Below, in pieces: positions 49,611 to 59,906 of a stretch of 64,000 nucleotides of DNA (positions are counted from its first letter, which is position 1; every line of letters starts with the position of its first letter). The DNA is from Aristolochia californica (Eukaryota; Streptophyta; Magnoliopsida; Piperales; Aristolochiaceae): assembly GCA_029961685.1 (NCBI GenBank), contig JARWKL010000010.1, positions 1,674,001 to 1,738,000 on the forward strand. Reading direction: 5' to 3'. Position numbers and translations under genes: made by a program. The notes under the pieces are model-generated. The model worked only from the letters and a program-made list of their open reading frames with translations, made no database searches and had not been told where the DNA came from.

Positions 49611-52600
49611 TGTTAGAAGCAAGTTTAACTTGGTGTCTCTGTTGTATGATTCAAGTTCTGTTTCATTCCAAGTTGTAATGAGAGAGTTATAGTGAGTTGG
49701 GTATAGAGGGGCATTTATGCACTTTTGACTCATTATGACCTAAGCGAGGGTTAATAAAAGAGGATTCGACTTCTACCCCTCAACGAGTGTTGAAGCTGTG
49801 CACTCTTCTTCTCTCTCTTGTGCTCTCCTTTCTATCTCTTTTTCTTTCTATTTCTTTTCGATTTTCACTTTTACATGGTATTAGAGCACTAAGATCCAAT
49901 TGCAGATAGTTTTTAACTACCTTTTCTCCTCTAAGTCTGTGACTATTCCAGGTAAGGTGACACTTAGAATTCTCTGCTGATTGAAGTAAGTTAGATTTTC
50001 CTACTTTCTTTTGTGTTATAACCCTAGAATTGATGGCTTGTACTACCAATTAAGCAATTCTATGAGTTATTTGTGCCCCTAAAGGGTTGTATGTGTGTTT
50101 TTCTCAACTTTGATTTGCGTAGGTCCCCAAACCTGTGTCTGTTACCTGCTTCATCCTCCTATATGCTAACATCATCTATGTTGTTGGTGATTCTTGCTTT
50201 TTTGTGTTGAAGTACTACTATTAAGAGGCCACTTAAGTAGTAGTGGTTTGGTTTGAAGTTTGGGTGCCCTAATCATATCCATTGTGGGCCCACCTTGTCT
50301 ACATAGGCAATTTACCGTGTTTTGGTGGTTTTTTTGGTTTTGGTTGGTGTGTCAGCTCGGATTGACTAGTTTTTGTGGTAAGTTATGGCTGATTCTGGTG
50401 AAGTTATTACCCCTATAAAAAATGTACAAATTTTGAAGGTAAGGATACTATTGTAATTACTATTAAAAAAATTGAATGGACAAAATTTTATAAGTTTGGT
50501 CCAAATTTGTCTAAATGTATCTTAAAGCCAAAAGAAAAGTCAAGTATCTTAGGGATGATCCACCCACTCCCATGACTGATGGCTGAGAAAATTAACCAAG
50601 TTATGACATGACTTGTAAACAACATGAAATATGGAGTCATGTTATGCATTGTGAGAAAACAAGGAAAGTAATTTTTTCGAGGGATTATGATTCTACGCAA
50701 AGTTCTTTAGTCTAAAAAGAGGGGATGGAACTGTGATTAATTATTTTAGTGAATTGCAAAGTGTACTAAATGAAATTAGTATAAACCATTCTTTTTACAA
50801 AACTTGAGGAACTTCAGAAGCAATTTGGGCATATTCATGTGCCAAGTTTCTTGTTGGGTTAAGTCTTGAATATGCTGCAATTTGGGCCTTTTACTTGCTG
50901 CTGCTGCTGTACCCTCATTGACGAAGTAGTTTGAGTTGAGACAACTGTGGCTCCACAGGGCAGCAAGGAAAATAAGGAGACAGAAGCTGTTACCCTCACT
51001 ATTCTGTCTACAACAAGCGGTTCAGAGGCACTCCGTGGAGGTGAAGGAGGCAGTAAGGGATGAGGTCGAGATAGTTCTGACCGTGGCAGAGGATGTGGTG
51101 ATGGTAGAAGTGATAGGAGGTGTGTCCATTGTGGGCACATTAATCACTTCTCAGATAAGTGTTAGGACAAGTTTAGAAAACCTGCTTGGCCAATATAGTG
51201 TTTCAGAAGGAGATGAAACTTCAATGGGCTATGTAGTGGGTATTATTTCTGGTGCTCTAGATTAACTTCAGCAATTGGCTCAAAGGATGGGCATAGTTGA
51301 CCTCGTCCACTACATGCATGAAGCTCAATGATTCGACACCCACAACCACAACCACCATGGCTAATTCAAGTATGTTTACTTACTATGCTTCTTCTGTCAT
51401 GTCATGGCTGATTGATTTATGTGCATCTTCGCACATATCAGGTACAACTTCTATATTTGCTTCTCTTATTCAGGCATCCCTATTTAGACATGTCACCCTT
51501 GTTGATGGCTCCTCCTAGAGTAGGTAAAATTCAGCCTACATCATCCTTACTTTTAGAGTCTGTTTTATTTGTCTCTAAATTTCCTGTTAACTTGTTGTTT
51601 GTCACTCGGATTAAAAAATCTTCAACTTGTTCAGTATCCTTCTTTCCTACTCATTGTATGTTTCAAGACCTTCATATGAGGAGGAGGATTGGTTTATCAA
51701 GACCTTCATATGAGGAGGAGGATTGGTTTGAGACATGACAAATGGAAGGCTTACTAGTGTAGTCTTCTTTGGCGCTTCAAGTAGATGTATCATCCTTCCG
51801 GTGGCACTTGCAGTTATGATATCCCCTTCCAGCCAAGTGACTTCGGATATTTCCAGCTTTACCTTCTTTGTTGTTCCAATGTGAATATCAGCTCGGGAAG
51901 CACCATTGGGCGTCGTTTCTGTCTAGTCAAAGTCATAATACTAGTTTGTTTGAAGTAGTCCGTTCAAATGTATGAAGCCTTGTCAGGTATCTAGTGTCTT
52001 TGTTTACGAATATTTTTGTACCTTTTTTGATAACTTTAGTAGATCTATGTAGGAGTATCTCCTAAGGAAGAAATATGAAGTATTTGATGTGTTTCATACT
52101 TTTTATAATGAAATAAAAAATCAGTTTGGTGCATCTCTTCGTGTATTCCGTTCTAATAATGAGATTGAGTTTATGAACCATAAGTTTGATTTCTTTTATC
52201 AAACTAATGGTATTATTTATTAGTCTTCTTGTGTTTATACTCCATAGTAAAACGGGTAGCAAAAAGGAAGGTTGCTTGAGGTCGTAGGATCCATGTTATT
52301 TCAAATGTAGGTTCCAAAATCTTATTAGGGCAATGCTATGCTTCTTGTTTTCTCATCAATAGGATGCCCTCCTTTACACCGCGAGTTCTTAAACTCAAGA
52401 ATGAGTTGTTTCCTCTTTGTCCTTGTGTTTTTGGGTCTATTTGTTTTGTGGATGTTTTGGTCTATCACATGACAAGTTGTCTCCGAGATCAATTAAGTGT
52501 ATTTTTCTCAGGTATTCTCGTACTAAAAAGGGTATTTTTCACCCCTACAATTTAAAAACAGAAAATAAAAAAGGTGTATGTTTGGTTCACCTTTATCATA

Positions 52601-52640
52601 TTTTTATTTTATTTTATGTAAAGCAAAAGTCTAATTAGAA
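49611..52640 (+). mobile_element. Ty1/copia LTR retrotransposon, 5' part, degenerate
   Basis: A putative LTR starts TGTTA at 49611 and ends CA at 49875, followed at once by a primer-binding site with one change (TGGTATTAGAGC, 49876-49887). Downstream are gag-like sequence from about 50386, a CCHC zinc knuckle (C-x2-C-x4-H-x4-C) at 51121-51162, and a decayed protease segment (WLIDLCASSHISG, with the Asp-Ser-Gly motif altered) at about 51406. A pre-integrase/integrase region extends to about 52560 (FGSICFVDVLVYH). Many stops and frameshifts occur. Reverse transcriptase, RNase H and the right LTR are absent, so only the 5' half survives. A 34-bp duplication lies at about 51664-51731 within it. 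Confidence 0.8.
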
Positions 52641-55070
52641 TCTTTACTTTCAAAGTATATGTGTGATCTCGTGTGTTTATTTTTGAGTTCTCATCCATGT
52701 AGCCATGGTACTTTTCTGGGAGGAAACAACTTCACTCTAAATTTAATTTATTATTTGCATCCTTTCATATTTCAGGCTGTCAAAAACCGTCATTACTGAA
52801 TAGATATTTATGATGATGATCTTTAGTGTTTTATTTTTCACAATGCTGCTTACGGGTAGATAATGCTAAGGTGAGACTAATCATAACAACAAACTTACTT
52901 AAAGTTGCATCTTTATGTATCTACCATCCTTTAAGGGGAGCCAAAATTGTGATTTGCACCAGTTATGTGTTTGTTTCTATTAGTAGCTGGCATGAATTAC
53001 ATGCCTAATATTTATGTTGAATGCCTGATAGAATGTCAAGTTCATGCATATTTATGATAGAATGCCTGATTTGTTACTAGTGATGAATGCATTGCAGAAG
53101 CAGTATTATGTGGATTAGGACCCTATCGATCTTTGACAAGGTTGCAGTATTCTATAGCAGACACTATCAGCTATGACACACTTATTGGAAAGGGTAAGCT
53201 TCTCCTTAATTTTCTAGCTTCTGAACAAACCAACTGTTGATCGTCTAACGAAATTGGCTGATAAATTTGACAAACCATACACATAAAGCTCCAAATCTTC
53301 TTATTTAAGCCATTTAAGCAGAGTTGTGAGCCTGAAAGCGATCCAGCATTAACCATCACAAATACCGATGGTGACTCGAGAGCTGAAGGAGATTTCATAT
53401 TGGTGACCGACCAAACACTATAATCTAATGCCTCCTCTAAGTGAAGTTCATATGAGATGTGGATTGCTTAGGCTTGGTCAAAGGGGTAGGCCACATACCG
53501 GACATTTTACATACAATTTAAGACACCTGGCCTTCTTAAAATCTTTAAGGAGACTTTAGGGACCTTTTGTGCCGCCATAAGAAAATAAAATAATAAAAAA
53601 TAATTTTTTATTTAGGTAAATGGGTAATCTTACCCAAAACCTTAAATGCCCCAAAATAATAAATTTTTTGTGCCATATTATAATTACACAACTAAAAAAA
53701 TAGATAATCTTACCATTAACTGGCCTAATTATCAAGACCATAGGACACATAAGGGTAGGCATCGGGTTGGGTTTTACTGGGGACTCGACTCGACCCAACT
53801 TGAAAAACACGGGAATGGGGCGGAGAAAAAAACCTCGTGAACCCAAACCATGAGATTTTATACCCATAATACCCTTTAAAAATGTATCTATGATATATAT
53901 TTTAGTAATGGTAATTAAGAAAAAATAAATATTTAAAACATTTTATAATAAAAAACACTTAATGGATTAAATAAATAGAGTTTGATATTGTGAGATTTTC
54001 ATGGTGCATTGAGATTTTTTTTAAAATTATAACTTTTAAAGGTTTATAGATTTTAATGGGTCAATATTTTATGGACCAAACGAACAGGACAAAGACAAGG
54101 TGGGGATGGGTCAGGGACGAGCGGAGACGAGGTTGGTTTCACAACCCCGTTCTGTTTTTTTTCAGGCTCGAGTTTTGGGGTTAGGATTGGGGGTTGGGTT
54201 CAGGTTTTACGAAACACATCCTCAATAACTAGGTTTTTCCCTCAGAGTACATGTGGCGGAAGAAGAAAGTTCAGGTCAAAGAGGCAAATAGAGAATGGGA
54301 AATGAGAAAAAGAATATAAGATGAGGAAGGAGGAAGTAGGAAGGAGGTTGGGGCTCATGTCTTACCGGTGCCTGAATGTTTGTCCTTGAGGTACCGGTAG
54401 CAAGAGAATAAAATATACCAAAAAAGGGAATTTGTAGAGCATGAATATCGATAAAGGTCATAACAACAAGAGCAGCATCCAGAGCTTTCTCACCGTCCAT
54501 ACTGTTCCAGGCCAAGAACTGAACGACAAGAAAAAACAATCGGAGCTGTAGACAGACAATGACAAGCATGTTTTTACTCGGTTATTCCTCTTCCTTCTCT
54601 CTCTCCCCAGCCTCATCAACTCCCAGATTTATTCCTTCTTCAAGCCCTTGGCTGCTTGTCTCTTCCTCTCGTCCACTGTGCAAAAACGATTTTGGTGAAG
54701 AAAGAGAAAGAAAAAAAGACACGGTCTTCTCTGAACCCCACCGAAAAGCACATCTTCTCCGAGGCAAAAGCCCTTTGGACATGGCGACAAAGCCATCACC
54801 CAACCCTTATTCCCCTTAAAAATCCTTTCCAAATGCTAGAGTCCGACCCACTTTGGACCCATTCTCCCACCATTTTGCTCTTCGAAGGTCCTGCCTCCTT
54901 TCACCCTTTCACGTCCACCAACAAGAGTCCCTTAGGAAAGCCGGAGAACATTTCCTTCTTGGACTTTGCTTCCCTCCTGCCGATTCTCCTCTCTCTTAGA
55001 CCATCCGCGATCAGCCGAAAAGGACAGAAAATGTATACAAAACAAAGCTATGCTGACAAGCCTCATTTCT
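52641..55070. other. Intergenic stretch with degenerate repeat and one exon-like piece
   Basis: 53740-53830 and 54060-54200 are GGGT/GACTCG-rich degenerate repeats. 54576-54800 is a pyrimidine-rich stretch that could be distal promoter of the next gene. One exon-like piece is listed separately; otherwise no gene is seen. Confidence 0.4.
53098..53193 (+). other. Orphan exon-like segment
   Basis: A 96-base segment lies between an acceptor (ATTGCAG, ending 53097) and a donor (GG/GTAAGCT, 53194). One frame is open throughout and reads AVLCGLGPYRSLTRLQYSIA followed by DTISYDTLIGK. It looks like genuine protein with correct splice borders. No flanking exons could be joined to it and the family is not recognised. 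Confidence 0.35.
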
Positions 55071-55078
55071 TATATATA
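55071..55078 (+). promoter_or_regulatory. TATA box of the 55164 gene
   Basis: TATATATA lies 86 bases before the start codon at 55164, a normal plant spacing allowing for a leader of about 55 bases. Confidence 0.6.
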
Positions 55079-55163
55079 GTCAGAGCCATCTGAGAAGGGC
55101 TAAAACACTCCTCTCCACCGATTTCAATCTGTATTTGGAGCTCACAGACAGATATCTTCTTCG

Positions 55164-55532
55164 ATGGGCAGGCAAAGTGGTGCTGATCCCACTGCTCTCC
55201 ATTATTCCATTGCTCTCCTGCAAGAGAGGTTCAGACAGTTGCAGAGAGTTAAAGAGATGAGAGAAGAAAGGGAGCTCCTTAGAGTATTTGCACAGACTGA
55301 ACGGGTGGGTCCTACTTCACGGTGTGAGCCCTTCTTCTTCCACCCTGACTTGATTCTTCCTTGCAGACCTCTTCAAACTTCTTTCTCCCTTCGACCAGAC
55401 TCACAGTTCAAGTGTGAAAACTTTTCGTCTAATGAGATGCCATTGTTAACAAGCTTGTGGCCTCAGAAAGCTGTTTCACACACCTCCATCATTCGAGATG
55501 ATACAGATGTAGATACTTCTCTCCATCTGTAG
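55164..55532 (+). CDS. Small uncharacterised plant protein, 122 residues
   Basis: A single open frame with a good TATA box upstream. The N-terminal half (about residues 10-50) is a charged amphipathic helix (SIALLQERFRQLQRVKEMRE followed by ERELL) and could form a coiled coil. The rest is Pro-, Phe- and Ser-rich and probably disordered. I have a general memory of plant proteins with a similar N-terminal helix but cannot name a family or function. No signal peptide or membrane segment is seen. The stop at 55530-55532 is followed by an AT-rich tail with a T-run. It could be an expressed gene; the C-terminal half is the less certain part. Confidence 0.6.
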   Translation: MGRQSGADPTALHYSIALLQERFRQLQRVKEMREERELLRVFAQTERVGPTSRCEPFFFHPDLILPCRPLQTSFSLRPDSQFKCENFSSNEMPLLTSLWPQKAVSHTSIIRDDTDVDTSLHL

Positions 55533-55842
55533 ATAGAATGTAGATAGAAGTTCTTCCAATAGTCTATTTCTCTGTTTTTTTTTTTTTTGTTTCTTTTTAC
55601 ATAGTAAGAAGAACGAGAAAAGCCAGATGTTCCTGTAACTAGTATTTGATAATATTGTCATGATCATCAACTTGTTTGAGATTTAGATAAGGATTGGAAT
55701 AACCATCCTCGAATGAAATTTAATCAAAGTTCAATTCGTTGGAGTTGCTTCATGTCCTAATATACAGTTTACCAAGCTCCTTTTCCTGTTTTATTTAGAA
55801 TCTCTCTCATCAACTGGTCCAGGAGATATAATTGTAAGAATT

Positions 55843-56010
55843 CAAATCTCTCAATTGAAAGACTTAACAAGTAAGACCCATCTTTAAAGGAGAGGGGAGG
55901 TGGATGATTGATTTGTAGTTGATGATCAAATCTCTCCATTGAAAGACTTAACGAGTAAAACCCACCTTTGAATGAGAGGAGAGGTGGATGATTGATCTGT
56001 ATTTGATGAT
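55843..56010 (+). repeat. Tandem duplication, 2 x 84 bp
   Basis: Unit 1 is 55843-55926 and unit 2 is 55927-56010. They share long identical blocks such as GAGGTGGATGATTGAT and differ at about ten positions. Confidence 0.85.
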
Positions 56011-56969
56011 TTTCCTCTATCCCAACCAATGACATTTAAAATTTGTTTACAAGTTATTTTGCCAAATGTTGATTACACATGCATACAACACCTCAAACTT
56101 CACACTAGAAACCCCTCCTAGTGATTGGAGAGCTAAAATCTCAATCCACAAGTTCTAGTGTGAAATTTTTTTTTTTTTTAAATTGTGGAGTCCTATTTCT
56201 TTCTGTGCTTTTAGCAATGTTTTTGGGATTAGAATTTTATGAATAGTCTATTTAAGGAGGTCAAGCGACAACGAAAATACGAAAATACAGTTTGTCATGC
56301 CTCCATTTAGCATCATTCCTTCTTTATGTTTCTTGTACACTTATTCTAAATCGGTACTAGAGCTTTTGGTCTGATGCCATCTTGATCTCTCTTATTTTCT
56401 TTGGAAGAGGAAAAAAAATAGAGAAACAAGAAAAGAAAGGGAAAAAGAGCATAAAATTGATCCCATTCTTTTCATACTTCCAAATATGGTCTCTTCACTT
56501 ATTTTATATTTATTTATTATATATAAAGGAATCACATAGTAGGATAGATAAATAAATATAGGATCATTGTTTTTTTAAAATAAATCCTTTTATTGCAATA
56601 TTACTTTAGACCGTACCTCTTTAACATTCAGCCGTCCCAACAAAAAATTCTTTTGTCGGTTCCTCAGTACAATTTTTTTTTAGTCCAATATGTTCTTGAC
56701 ATTAAAATGCAGTGTGTTTTTTCCTTCCATAAAATTTAATTATTTATCTTTTCCAAAAAAAATCGTCTCTACACTCTCAGTTATTGAGACTTATTACTAA
56801 ATAGGTCGATTAAGTCTTCATCTTGCGAAAATTTTGTCTAGTGTCCTTTTTCTAATTACTTTGGCCTAAAACTTAGAGACTAACATATAGTAAATCAAAG
56901 GAGACCCTAAGCATTTTTCTTTATATCTATGTGAAGTGGGAAAAAGTCTTATAAATTGAGTTATAAGAT

Positions 56970-57180
56970 TGAGCAATAGGCCTCCTAAGTGGCTAGTCAT
57001 TTTGGGATGTAATCGGACTCAACCCAACAATGGTATCAGAGCAAACTCTCCCAGTTAAAACCCATTACGTGTAAGCTTGGAGGTGTGTGGGAGTGTAAAG
57101 TGAGAAAAATTCTCATATTGAAAAGTGTTATAATCACTCCATTATCTATTTCTTACTATAAGTTAACAAATATAGTCATT
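56970..57180 (+). mobile_element. TRIM-like fragment with primer-binding site
   Basis: A sequence related to the LTR end of the 46183-46635 TRIM (GGCTAGTCATTTTGGGATG...AACCCAACA) is followed one base later by the PBS TGGTATCAGAGC at 57031-57042. It reads on the plus strand, opposite to the complete copy. A second LTR and target duplication were not found. Confidence 0.65.
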
Positions 57181-57785
57181 TAATTAATTAGTATTTATGA
57201 AAATACAAAAAAGAGGGGGAGGGAGAGACATCTTCGTCTCCGTCTGCATAGTGCACTGGGCCGCCGCTTGCCGCCACTCAAGGAGAGGGATGGCTCATCC
57301 TCGATTTTTGTTTCTGCTTTGTTGAAATTCTTGCTACCTACAACCAGTAGAAAAGAAGGGGAAGGGTGGAGCCTTTCCCGTCCCCTCTCCTCCAAAGGTG
57401 GCGGTCGACAAACCATACTCACGCTGGGAGGGAAGGGAAGGTGTCCCTTCCCCTCAAATATAAAATATGTTTCGCATTTTCCAAAAAACTAGCAAATGAA
57501 ATCTCTACGTGAAAGAGTAAGATACTCCAGTGTTGTAGTGGATCCCGTACGAGCCTGATAACAATGACACTTCGATTTTTACTTTATTACCAGCATAGGA
57601 AATGCTATTGCAAGAAAGCAGAGCAAATATACCTTGTCACCTTTTCTATGCCTCTCTACTGTTCCCCCGAATGTGGAGCAAAGCAGAGGTTGACTCTGAA
57701 GCATTTTTGTAGAGCCTCAGAGTAATCGAGAACTTTCGAACAGTGGAGGTACTCGGAACAGAAGCCAAAAGGATTGCTTGATGAC

Positions 57786-59906
57786 ATGGGGTGCTCTGAT
57801 GATTCGAATTACAGCAAACCTCTGCCATGGATCGGCCTCTATGTAGCTGCAGCATCTCTGGCATGCGCGCTTGCAATGGCAACTGATGTTTTTTTGGGGC
57901 TAGGGAGGAGAAAGCTCTTGTTTCCTTGCAAATACTTTTCTCTAATTCCTTGCAAGTACTTCTCTTTCAACGCGTCCTCCCTGACCCTTATGGCCATCGC
58001 CACAAAGCTTCCTGTGGATCTGAACACCAGCATGCCTCATTGGCAGGATCAGCTTACCAAACTCAGCGGTACTACCTTTCTCTGTACAGCCATGGCCAAC
58101 TTCTTGCCTTCACTGGGGAAACTGAGAGAAGAGGAAATGGTCTCCAACGTTGTCGCGCTGGCAATTACCGTGATTACTGTCATCGTTAACATTGGAATTC
58201 AAATGGGTACAGGGGTAATCTTCGCTTTCTGGCCTGAACATTTAATAATTATGTCTATAATGGTGATTCTGCTTGTGGTTGTGGGTTCCTCTGCATTGAC
58301 TCTTTCAACAACGAAGCAGTTGTTAAGAGAACAGTATGATCGGGAGTACGAGTTGATTCCCGATGCACCCGATGAGGCTGAAAACTTAGCTGTGAAGACA
58401 CTTAGACAGAAGATGAAGAGATACTGGCTGCTGGCTCACACCTGCAATGCTGAATATGTTCATGGACGCTCAGCCTTGTGTGGTGCTTCAGGGGTATTCT
58501 GTCTTCTTAGTGCTTTCATGTTAGTGGAAGCGGTGCTTCGCACACAGCTGACAGGTATGACGGGATTTTGTGATGGGGAATCAGATTATGAGTGGTCAAC
58601 TATGATTATTTTTGTTTCTCAGGTTATTGCAATAGCAGTGGGGAGTATTGCCCCAGCAAGCAGATGGTTCAATTCAATAAGCTTCAGTGGCAGTCAGACT
58701 GGAGGAAGATGCAATCGGACCAACCTCCGAGTGGAGAAATACTGGGTTCAGAGATTGGTGGAATGGAAAGGGAGTCCCTTACCTTTCCAAATGACTAACA
58801 GGAGCTGCAGAAGGATGGCATATTCTGTGAAGAGTCAAATTCTCCATTTTTGTATACAGATCCAAAAAGCAGTTGTAATTACAAGCAAGCTCATTCGACT
58901 GGCTTCCCCCATGAGGAGCTGCAAGACACCCATGCTAGAGTCTACTTCAATTTTAACCACAAATGATTACTTTGTGGTGCATCTCGATGGAGAGGATGGA
59001 TTGGTCGACTTGATCATGAGAAAAGGCTGTGAAGCTGCAGAGCTATGGGTTGACTGTGGCAGAGAGCACCAACCAACTCATTTTCTGGAGCTGCTAAAGA
59101 ATTATTGTACAGCATCACAAGGCTTCAAGGGTGTTGGGGAGTTTGACAGTGAGCAAGTGCAATCTATACTTTCTCCAGAACCTCCCTACTGTTGGAGCCT
59201 GCCCTTGGTGACACTGGTGAGTATAGCTATTTCACTTCCTGGTACTGATCGAGCAACTATTGAACTGTTACTAAAGGGTGTCTATGAAGGGCTCAGATAT
59301 GTCAAACTAATTGAAAAGAATATGGACACGAAAGGATTGATCAATATGAGAGATGGAGCAGGTAGTGACTTGGAAAGGTTTTATCACTATGATCGGTGGT
59401 TGATAGATATGAGAGAAGCAGCTGATATTGTCTGGGAAGGAATTGATCTTCATGATCGGTGGTTTGATTACGATCTTCGCAAGTGCAGGCATGAAGAACA
59501 AAATGCTGAGGAGGTGATTGTCAAGCTTGCAAATATCTCTAAAACAAGTGTAATGGATTTCATGAATCAATGTGGAAGAATAATGAATCCTCATGACTGG
59601 CCGGCCAAAGTAATAGCAGCCAATTCAATGTATAGAGCAAGTCAAACTATTCTGATTGAGCATAGAAGTAAGACTGAGAAAGTTGAAGACTTATTCCAAT
59701 GGTTATGTACAACAATTGCTGATATCTTTGGTGCTTGTCTAACAAACTTGCCGCATTTGATATATAAGGAGTGTATTGACAACAGAATTGAATTGAGGGA
59801 AGCAGGTGTTAGGAAAGCAGCATATCTTCTTGGGGAAACTGAAAACATTCTGGAGATATTTGAGCAGTCTGGATTCTCAGGGTCGGACACTGACGCAATG
59901 GCCTAA
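57786..59906 (+). CDS. Plant multi-pass membrane protein of unknown function
   Basis: A single exon of 706 residues from the ATG at 57786; the upstream in-frame TTG is not a likely start. Six or seven hydrophobic segments lie in the first 300 residues (about 15-39, 59-76, 92-110, 117-138, 152-175, 229-251, 270-290). A largely soluble C-terminal part of about 400 residues follows, rich in acidic and aromatic residues. No catalytic motif or known domain is recognised. Codons 47-62 hold a 24-bp in-frame tandem duplication (PCKYFSLI / PCKYFSF). The frame is otherwise clean over 2.1 kb, which argues for selection. It is probably a plant-specific family; membrane location and function are unknown. 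Confidence 0.8.
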   Translation: MGCSDDSNYSKPLPWIGLYVAAASLACALAMATDVFLGLGRRKLLFPCKYFSLIPCKYFSFNASSLTLMAIATKLPVDLNTSMPHWQDQLTKLSGTTFLCTAMANFLPSLGKLREEEMVSNVVALAITVITVIVNIGIQMGTGVIFAFWPEHLIIMSIMVILLVVVGSSALTLSTTKQLLREQYDREYELIPDAPDEAENLAVKTLRQKMKRYWLLAHTCNAEYVHGRSALCGASGVFCLLSAFMLVEAVLRTQLTGMTGFCDGESDYEWSTMIIFVSQVIAIAVGSIAPASRWFNSISFSGSQTGGRCNRTNLRVEKYWVQRLVEWKGSPLPFQMTNRSCRRMAYSVKSQILHFCIQIQKAVVITSKLIRLASPMRSCKTPMLESTSILTTNDYFVVHLDGEDGLVDLIMRKGCEAAELWVDCGREHQPTHFLELLKNYCTASQGFKGVGEFDSEQVQSILSPEPPYCWSLPLVTLVSIAISLPGTDRATIELLLKGVYEGLRYVKLIEKNMDTKGLINMRDGAGSDLERFYHYDRWLIDMREAADIVWEGIDLHDRWFDYDLRKCRHEEQNAEEVIVKLANISKTSVMDFMNQCGRIMNPHDWPAKVIAANSMYRASQTILIEHRSKTEKVEDLFQWLCTTIADIFGACLTNLPHLIYKECIDNRIELREAGVRKAAYLLGETENILEIFEQSGFSGSDTDAMA

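Larger units (their letters stand above)
55533..57785. other. Intergenic stretch with repeats
   Basis: No gene is seen. It holds the 84-bp tandem duplication, a TRIM-like fragment, and at 57210-57460 a G/C-rich low-complexity patch (CCCTCTCC / GGGAAGG runs) whose open frames are not credible. Confidence 0.5.

Noticed and set aside
54559..55093. Overlapping frames of 67-145 codons on both strands
   Set aside because: Pyrimidine-rich sequence with Ser/Pro/Leu bias; probably promoter or leader of the 55164 gene, with no family similarity.
57195..57492. Frames of about 75 codons on both strands
   Set aside because: Low-complexity G/C runs produce Pro/Arg/Gly-rich peptides on both strands at once.
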